This document shows positions 57,705 through 64,000 of a DNA stretch of 64,000 bases, in pieces (the stretch's first letter is position 1; every line of letters begins with the position of its first letter). The notes beneath the pieces are model-generated. The model did not search any database and was not told the DNA's origin. It saw only the letters and a program-made list of their open reading frames with translations. The DNA is taken from the NCBI RefSeq assembly GCF_026210795.1, contig NC_089454.1:248001-312000 (forward strand). Reading direction: 5' to 3'. Origin of the DNA: Rhizophagus irregularis (taxonomy: Eukaryota; Glomeromycota; Glomeromycetes; Glomerales; Glomeraceae). A program made the position numbers and the translations under genes.

Positions 57705-59159
57705 TAGGGCTCCGATCGGTTTGGTTCGGTATGGTTTTTGCCAAAACTGAAACTGACCGGTAAATACCGAAAACCGAACTGATTTACCGATTCATTATCG
57801 GTTCAGTTTTTAACATTTTCGCAACATTTTTTATTAAAAAAATGTGCGAAAACGTTTTTTTTAATTAAATTAACTAACAAAAACATTTTGCAACGTTTTT
57901 ATTAAATTATCAAAAAAAAATGTTGCGAAACGTTTTTTTTTAATTAATTAACTAATAAAAAACGTTTCACAACATTTTCTATTACTAAGTTATTGAAAAA
58001 AAACGTTGCGAAACATTTTTTTTAAAATAAATTAACAAATAAAAATGTTTCGCAACGTTTTTATTAAATTATCAAAAAAAAACGTTGCGAAACATTTTTT
58101 TTTAAAATAAATTAATTAATAAAACCGTTTTGCAACATTTTTATTAAATTATCAAAAAAAAAGCGTTAGCGTTTTTTTTTAAATAAATTAACAAATAAAA
58201 GCGTTTCATAGCGTTTTTATTAAATTATTGAAAAAAGCGTTGTGAAACATTTTTTTTAATTAATTAACTAATAAAAAACGTTTCGCAACGTTTTCTATTA
58301 AGTTATTAAAAAAAAATGTTGCAAAACATTTTTTTTTTAAATAAATTAACAAATAAAAACGTTTCGCAACGTTTTATTAAATTAAATTAATTAACTAATA
58401 AAAAACATTTTGCAACGTTTTCTATTAGGTTACTGAAAACAAACGTTGCGAAACGTTTTTTTTTTAAATAAATTAACTAATAAAAACATTTTGCAACGTT
58501 TTTATTAAATTATCAAAAAAATGTTGCGAAACGTTTTTTTTAAATTAATTAACTAATAAAAAACATTTCACAACGTTTTCTATTAAGTTATGAAAAAAAA
58601 CGTTGCGAAATATTTTTTTTTAAAATTAATTAACAAATAAAAACGTTTCGCAACGTTTTTATTAAATTGTCAAAAAAAACGTTGCGAAACGTTTTTTTTT
58701 AAAATAAATTAATTAATAAAAACGTTTCGCAACATTTTTATTAAATTATCAAAAAAAACGTTGCAAAACGTTTTTTTTAAATAAATTAACTAATAAAAAC
58801 GTTTTGCAACGTTTTTATTAAATTGTCAAAAAAAATGTTTCGCAACGTTTTTTTATCAACGTTACGAAATGTTCGGCAAATCAGTTCGGTAAATTTACCG
58901 AAATGATCAGTAAAATTTACCAAAGTGATCAGTAAAATTTACCGAAGTGATCGGTAAAATTTACCGAAACTGATACCGAAAATATCAGTTCAGTAAATCG
59001 GTTCATTAAATCGCAAAACTGATACCGAAACCGAAGTTACTGAAACCGATCGGTAAATTTACCAAAAGGTTTAGTTCGGTAAATCAGAATACCGAAACCG
59101 TTCTGATACCGAAACTGATCGGTTCGGTTCGGTAATTACTGAAACCGATCAGAGCCCTA
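57705..59159. mobile_element. 1.46-kb hAT-type element filled with satellite, nested in the palindromic element
   Basis: The ends TAGGGCTCCGATCGG and CCGATCAGAGCCCTA are inverted, flanked by CATTCGAC (57697-57704) and CATTCAAC (59160-59167). Subterminal zones are dense in GGTTCGGTA, ACCGAAAC and TTTACCGA motifs. The centre (57815-58860) is a satellite array. No transposase is encoded. Confidence 0.85.
57815..58865. repeat. Hairpin satellite, GTTTCGCAACGTT / AACGTTGCGAAAC, about 88-bp period
   Basis: About 12 units each contain AACGTTTCGCAACGTTTTTA, an AAATTATCAAAAAA spacer and AACGTTGCGAAACGTTTTTT, so each unit folds on itself. Variants such as GTTTTGCAAC and GCGTTTCATAGCG occur. Confidence 0.85.
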
Positions 59160-60464
59160 CATTCAACGCGTCTCAGTGAGACGAATCCAATGAATATAAA
59201 TTCGTTCGTGTACGACCACTGGATGGCGAATAATATCAAGTTTCGCATTTTTTTAAAAATTTCAAGCGTTTAAAATTAAAAATTCCGATACATGAATTTA
59301 TTCATCGTCCAATGGTCATACAAATATGAATTAGGACTCATTGGATTCGTCTCAATGAGACGAGTCAAATGGTGGTGAGATCACGTCTCTAGCATTGATA
59401 GATAGCTTGCTAATGCTAATTTTTTATAAATCATTTAGCGTGAATTAACTTACGATCTATTGATGCTAGAGACATGATCTCACCACCATTCGACTCGTCT
59501 CATTGAGACGAATCCAATGAGTCCTAATTCATATTTGTACGACCATTGGACGACGAATAAATTCATGTATCGGAATTTTTAATTTTTAATGCTCAAAAAT
59601 TTTAAAAAAATGCGAAACTTGACATTATTCGCCATCCAGTGGTCGTACACGAACGAATTTATATTCATTGGATTCGTCTCACTGAGACGCGTCGAATGGT
59701 GCTAAGATCGTATCTCTAGCACCGATAGATAGCTTGCTAATTCCAATTATTTATAAATCATTTAGCGTGGGTTAACGTGTGATCTATCGATGCTAGAGAC
59801 ATGATCTTATCGCAATTCGACGCGTCTCGTCGAGACGAATCCAATGATATATGGCTCGAATTTATACAATTACTAGATGGCCGGCTATTCGATTTTTCGC
59901 ATTTTTATAAAAATCAGATTAAACCAAACTGAACCGCTGGTTTTTCGGTTCGGTTCTTACAGATTTTGGCTCTAATCCGAACCGTCTATAATCCGGACCA
60001 AACTGACCCATTCGGAGCTTTAATTACAACTTATAAATGTTTCTTATTAATATTTTCGTATATCTGTTCTGTGACTTCAGAGCATAATTTAGGCACTTTA
60101 GTCAAAGGAAACATCCAAATCCTTCTTAAATAAAGTTGTTCAGCAGGTTCGAATCTACTTATGTATAAATTTTATCATGTTTGAATAGATATTTATGGAT
60201 TTATTCATGTTTTTTGTAATGCCACCAATACACGGAATTTTTATTTTTAAAATTTACTGTAAAATTTATCAAAAAAAAAAATTTCTAAGTAAAAATGAAA
60301 TAACTTTTATTGATTATTACAAAAATTATAGTGTAAAATTATAAAAAACAGAAAACCACTTATTTTTCCCTTTTCACCTACCCGTTGCTTTCATTTTTAA
60401 TATATATTTTTTAAATATTATACAGACGCGTATATGATTTATAATTTTAATGTTATGCAGACAC

Positions 60465-60708
60465 TAAGGTTGCTTGTTTAAACCTATTCAAAATCCTACA
60501 ATTAGTTTCATCAAAATTTTACTATAGATTTATTATAGTTTTGGCAGAATTTTGGCAGTTTCGGCATTTATAATAAGTTTCGGCAGTTTTGCTTTTCTCC
60601 AAAGTTTTGCCAGTTTTTTAATATAACTTTAATATAGTTTCGGCAGAATTTCGCTTTTCGGCGAAATGCCATCTTGCCTAAACCCTTAGGTTTCAGCAAG
60701 CAACCTTA
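60465..60708 (-). mobile_element. 244-bp hAT MITE, twin 1 (related to the 8.5-kb hAT element)
   Basis: Starts TAAGGTTGCTTGTTTAAACC and ends TTTCAGCAAGCAACCTTA. Flanks GCAGACAC (60457-60464) and GCGGACAC (60709-60716) match in 7 of 8. Termini match the hAT element at 8456-12848. Confidence 0.88.
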
Positions 60709-60778
60709 GCGGACACGTATTTGTTTTATCAAAAATATATTACACAATCACGTCTAAAAATGTTTCCTGTATTACGTA

Positions 60779-61022
60779 TAAGGTTGCTTGTCTAAACCTC
60801 TTCAAAATCCTACGATTAGTTTCGTCAAAATTTTACTATAGATTTATTATAGTTTTGGCAGAGTTTCGGCAGTTTCGGCATTTATAATAAGTTTCGGCAG
60901 TTTCGCCTTTCTCCAAAGTTTCGCCAGTTTTTTAATATAACTTTAATATAGTTTCGGCAGAATTTCGCTTTTCGGCGAAACGCCATCTTGCCTAAACCCC
61001 TAGGTTTCGGCAAGCAACCTTA
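60779..61022 (-). mobile_element. 244-bp hAT MITE, twin 2
   Basis: Starts TAAGGTTGCTTGTCTAAACC and ends GGTTTCGGCAAGCAACCTTA, whose complement equals the first 20 bases of the hAT element at 8456. Perfect duplication ATTACGTA at 60771-60778 and 61023-61030. Same length as twin 1 and about 95% alike by eye, but at its own target site 70 bp away. Confidence 0.9.
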
Positions 61023-61205
61023 ATTACGTATACAATTAACTTAATCTTTGTATTAAAAATAGATAATTTTTTTACACAAACATGTTTATAACTTTGTTTA
61101 CATATTTTATTAGATTTTTTTAATGTGAAAAATGTAAAATATATTAAAAAATTCTATCCTGCTACGCAAATATATATCTGACTATTAATAATTTAATACT
61201 CTGCT

Positions 61206-61376
61206 ATGTATTAGTTATTTACTAATCTAGTAGTATATAAATGGGTTATCATCCGAAGGATGATGGCCCATTTATATACTAAACTAGATCAGTAAATAAC
61301 TTTTTTATCATCCTAGATATACTAATTGGTCCGCCAGTTTATAACTGGCGGAAAAAATCCTAAATACCAATTAGTA
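61206..61376. repeat. Two adjacent perfect-type hairpins
   Basis: First: TATAAATGGG..ATCATCC and GGATGAT..CCCATTTATA around GAA (61206-61300). Second: ACTAATTGGT..GCCAGTT and AACTGGC..ACCAATTAGT (61319-61374). They look like one foldback element; ends not defined. Confidence 0.6.
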
Positions 61377-61379
61377 GCC

Positions 61380-62037
61380 AGGTGATAAACATAATTATAT
61401 CTGACTATTTTAAAATTATGTTATCATATAAGTAATAATAAATCTTATATAGGAAAAATTTTTATATGTTGGTTAAGCAAACTCAAAACCTACATTTATA
61501 TATATTGTTTGGGATCCTAATATACTCCTACTAAAATAGAAGGATTCTTCTATATTAGTTAATTGTTATTGTTGAAGTAAAAGTAACTAAAGTATTATAA
61601 AAAAAGTGTTTTTTTAATATATTAGAAATTATTTGATATAAGATTTTTTAGATAGTACTATATATATATTTTTATTTTAAAATTAGATTTAAAATATTGT
61701 AAAGCTGAGTTATATTTATCTTAAATATAATATTATGAAATAAATTGATCCACCTTTTATAAAATATATTATTTTTAATATATTTGAAGAACTGTTTATT
61801 TAAAAACAATTCATTTAGAGTCTCTTTTTTTATAATTCTGCTTTTTTTCAGAAGTCTGTATATTTAATAAATTTTTTTTATAATAAAAGTTGAATTGGAT
61901 ATATTAAAGTATTTTTTTATTAAACTATTAAACTGAATTTTATAAAAAATATTTTTGCAGAATTTAAATATATATGAAAATTTTACAATATATATTTATT
62001 CAAATATAATATAAATTATTTTAAATATATTCATGCA
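61380..62037. other. AT-rich spacer, no gene seen
   Basis: No ORF or strong repeat; A/T runs only. Confidence 0.4.
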
Positions 62038-62570
62038 TAAAGCTCTGAACGGTTCAGGCTAAACTAGAGAACCGATCTGAAAACAGCTCAAAATTCAGTT
62101 CAGTTCAGTTTGGGTATTAGAACCGAAAAACTGGCAGTTCAGTTCATTTTTATAAAAATGCAAAAAATCAAATAGCTGTCCATCTAGTAATCGTACAAAG
62201 TTGATCCATATATCATTGGATTCGTCTTGATGAAACGCGTTGAATGGTGCTAAGATCATGTCTTTAGCACCAATAGATGGCTTGTTAATTTTAATTATTG
62301 ATAAATTATTTAGCGTGGTTTAACTTCTGATTTATTGATGCTAAAGACATGATTTTACCACCATTCGACATATTTCGTCAAAATGAATCTAATGATATAT
62401 GGCTTAACTTTGTACGATCACTAGATGGATGACTATTTGATTTTTTGCATTTTTATAAAAATCAGATTAAATCGAACTGAACCGCCAGTTTTTCAATTCG
62501 GTTCTTACGGATTTCATCTCTAATCTGAATCATCTATAATCTGGACCAAACCGACCTGTTAGGAGCTTTA
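62038..62570. mobile_element. 533-bp palindromic hAT-type element, simple relative of 57316-60022
   Basis: Starts TAAAGCTCTGAACGG and ends GTTAGGAGCTTTA; flanks TTCATGCA (62030-62037) and CTCATGCA (62571-62578) agree in 7 of 8. The body folds on itself (GTCCATCTAGTAATCGTACA against TGTACGATCACTAGATGGAT) with a GATTCGTCTTGATG core. Confidence 0.82.
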
Positions 62571-62578
62571 CTCATGCA

Positions 62579-63191
62579 TAGTTCATCTGAAAGTTAATTA
62601 ATGTTTATTAATAATTAAAATAAAATATATTTAAGAAAACTATTTAAGTTTGAAGATAAAATAAATAATAATAAAGTAAAGATTAAATTATTACAATTTG
62701 AAAAATATAAAAAAGATAATAGAGAAAATGCTTTCTTTACAGAAACTTAACATTTTTAATCAATATAGAATCAATATCGTTAAGTTTATCTTAATGGTAT
62801 CATTTCGATATCATTTTTATTTCAATATTAAATCAATATCAAAATGATATCAAAATGATAATTAAAATGATATTGAAATGACATCTTTAAATTAACTAAT
62901 CAGCCATTTTATTAGCTGCGGCAAGTTAGTACAAAGAATAATTACATCATAAATAATCATATTACATAATCATAAACAATTAAACTATTATTTTACTATA
63001 TATAGATTACAATTCCCATACAAGCCTCTTTAGGCCGTTTTTACTAAACTAGTAAATAGAAGTGGGTAAAATCAGGAAGTAGCGTGGATTATACTGTTCT
63101 ACGTTTATTCATTGATTTATAAATGCATTTCGTTAAAACTCATACATTTACTTAAATCAATTTCATAACTTTGGACAAGTATAATCACGTG
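62579..63191. other. Spacer, no gene seen
   Basis: Contains ATCAATATC/GATATTGA and TGATATCAAAATGATA dyads at 62760-62890. Otherwise featureless. Confidence 0.4.
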
Positions 63192-64000
63192 CTACTGCAG
63201 GGAATCATTAATGACTTCGTCTAAAGAATCGTGACCCACACGTGCTTCCGATAAAATCAACGAAGAAACCTGATTACGTTCTAACATCAATTTAATACCC
63301 CTTTAGTAGAAACGGTGATAAACTGAATTACTAGACCAATTGCCAAGTGCTAGTACGGTCTCCAATCCAGCCCCAGCATTTTGAGCGAAAAAAGCTGCTA
63401 ATACACGCATATCTTTAGCTGTTGAACCTGGAGAGGAAATCTTTAAAATAGATTTTATCCATCCGGCAATAGTATCCACGGAAGCTGGTAAATGAGGTTC
63501 TTTTGTAATAAGAAAAGAGCGCATTTTTGATCGGCAGATACACGCCATAGGGAAGTTCTTGATAACAAAGAAGTAACGGCTTTATATGGACAAAGATGTC
63601 TTTCATCTGGGTAAACACCAACAAAAATCCTTTTTAATCAGGATTTTGTAGTGAAGGCTGAATGTGCAACTGCAATATTATATTCCTTGGACATGACACA
63701 ATTGAACGAAATAGAAGACCTTGTCTTGGTATAATCAAAAGCATTAATCCGATGAAGATCTAATGGACAACACACTGAAATCAAAGCCAATAAAAAGGCT
63801 GTTTTGCAAGTAAGTTCTCTAATAGACATGGTTGAATTGTCACCCAAGGAAACAATAAATTCTAACGAAGGAATAATATCAATAGCGTCATCTGACTTTG
63901 AAGTAGGAGGTTTATCGATCTGAATAGCTTGCATAGCTTTTAAAATGTTTGGGTGAGTTCCAATTGAGAAACTATCGATTCGTTCGTGGATTTCACAATG
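63192..64000 (-). pseudogene. Tyrosine recombinase (Crypton/DIRS-like), decayed, 5' end off window
   Basis: From the right edge inward: RIDSFSIGTHPNILKAMQAI, LTCKTAFLLALISVCCPLDL-HRINAFDY, SKEYNIAVAHSAF, TGA (63638-63640), then RIFVGVYPDERHLCPYKAVT, a shift near 63510, HLPASVDTIAGWIKSIL, STAKDMRVLAAFFAQNAGAG, LGNWSSNSVYHRFY, TAA (63303-63305), and RGIKLMLERNQVSSLIL to TAG at 63192. GNWSS..FY is the C-terminal active-site region with the nucleophile Tyr; DMR carries the HxxR-type Arg (His not seen). The family box usually read CRPSDL is CCPLDL here, so the first catalytic Arg is replaced by Cys (consistent with CGT to TGT). Such enzymes integrate Crypton or DIRS elements; no reverse transcriptase is visible in the window. 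It is inactive. Confidence 0.75.

Larger units (their letters stand above)
57316..60022. mobile_element. Palindromic hAT-type element with nested insertion and telomeric repeats in its left end
   Basis: A perfect 8-bp duplication ATTACAAC flanks it (57308-57315, 60023-60030). The right end ..ATTCGGAGCTTTA is mirrored on the left by TAAAGC, then a 44-bp telomere-like block, then ATTCCGAATAG. Inside, arms nest around a centre near 59430: the ATATATCATT..GATTCGTCTC arm, an AATTCGTTCGTGTACGACCA arm, and an AATTAGGACTCATTGGATTC arm, each mirrored on the other side. A second element (57705-59159) is inserted in the left half. A simple relative is at 62038-62570. No ORF is supported. Confidence 0.8.

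Noticed and set aside
1-64000. CRISPR array or bacterial operons
   Set aside because: Spliceosomal-type introns, TTAGGG repeats and eukaryotic transposons throughout; the tandem repeats have no unique-spacer pattern.

Overview
The window is AT-rich eukaryotic DNA that fits a fungus with a transposon-loaded genome, most likely an arbuscular mycorrhizal fungus of the Rhizophagus type (Glomeromycotina). The grounds are short GT-AG introns of about 65-110 nt, very AT-rich spacers, a TTAGGG-type telomeric block, and gene families I recall as hugely expanded in that group: FAR1-type MULE, Tnp2/Plavaka-like and BED-hAT transposases, OTU/vertnin-like proteins, and a tyrosine recombinase with a GNWSS...FY end. 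This assignment is inference from family knowledge; no rRNA or housekeeping gene is present to prove it.

Layout. 0-3.0 kb: an OTU/vertnin-like gene (- strand) split by two DNA transposons, one of which holds a third. 4.4-15.5 kb: one decayed MULE transposase gene (- strand) split by four insertions: a 2.6 kb terminal-inverted-repeat element with an array of microexon-like units, a 4.4 kb hAT element with perfect 8-bp target duplication, a TA-flanked MITE, and a 1.05 kb hAT-like MITE full of minisatellite. 17.3-19.5 kb: a second DDE-like transposase relic. 20-21.7 kb: a GATATCG satellite and a hAT relic. 22.3-33.9 kb: a cluster of related multi-exon genes and pseudogenes with proline/glutamine-rich or charged N-terminal parts and a shared C-terminal domain, plus an RRM-like gene, a zinc-knuckle relic and a small basic coiled-coil gene. 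34-37.5 kb: two satellite arrays in opposite orientation flanking a neat two-exon 63-codon gene with a UAP56-binding-like motif. 37.6-41.2 kb: a nearly complete Tnp2/Plavaka-like transposase gene. 42-45.4 kb: satellites, a large hairpin, and a decayed ORF ending in poly(A), split by a MITE. 45.5-53.6 kb: a long microexon-like array, itself interrupted by a 7.3 kb CACTGG-ended element carrying a second such array. 54-54.7 kb: an intact zinc-finger-like ORF. 57.3-60.0 kb: a multi-layer palindromic element with telomeric repeats inside its terminal repeat. 60.4-62.6 kb: twin MITEs and another palindromic element. 63.2-64.0 kb: a decayed tyrosine recombinase running off the right edge.

The genes do not form a pathway; this is a transposon-dense region in which elements insert into each other's genes. 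The main candidate for something undescribed is the pair of microexon-like arrays (about 5.2-6.9 kb and 45.5-53.6 kb). Each repeat has a splice acceptor, a 20-55 nt exon, a donor, and an intron whose branch-point-like sequence, and often its donor, lies in a short hairpin. The hairpin arms change together between repeats. All exon joins, lesion calls and family names below are from reading by eye, not from a database search or an alignment program.
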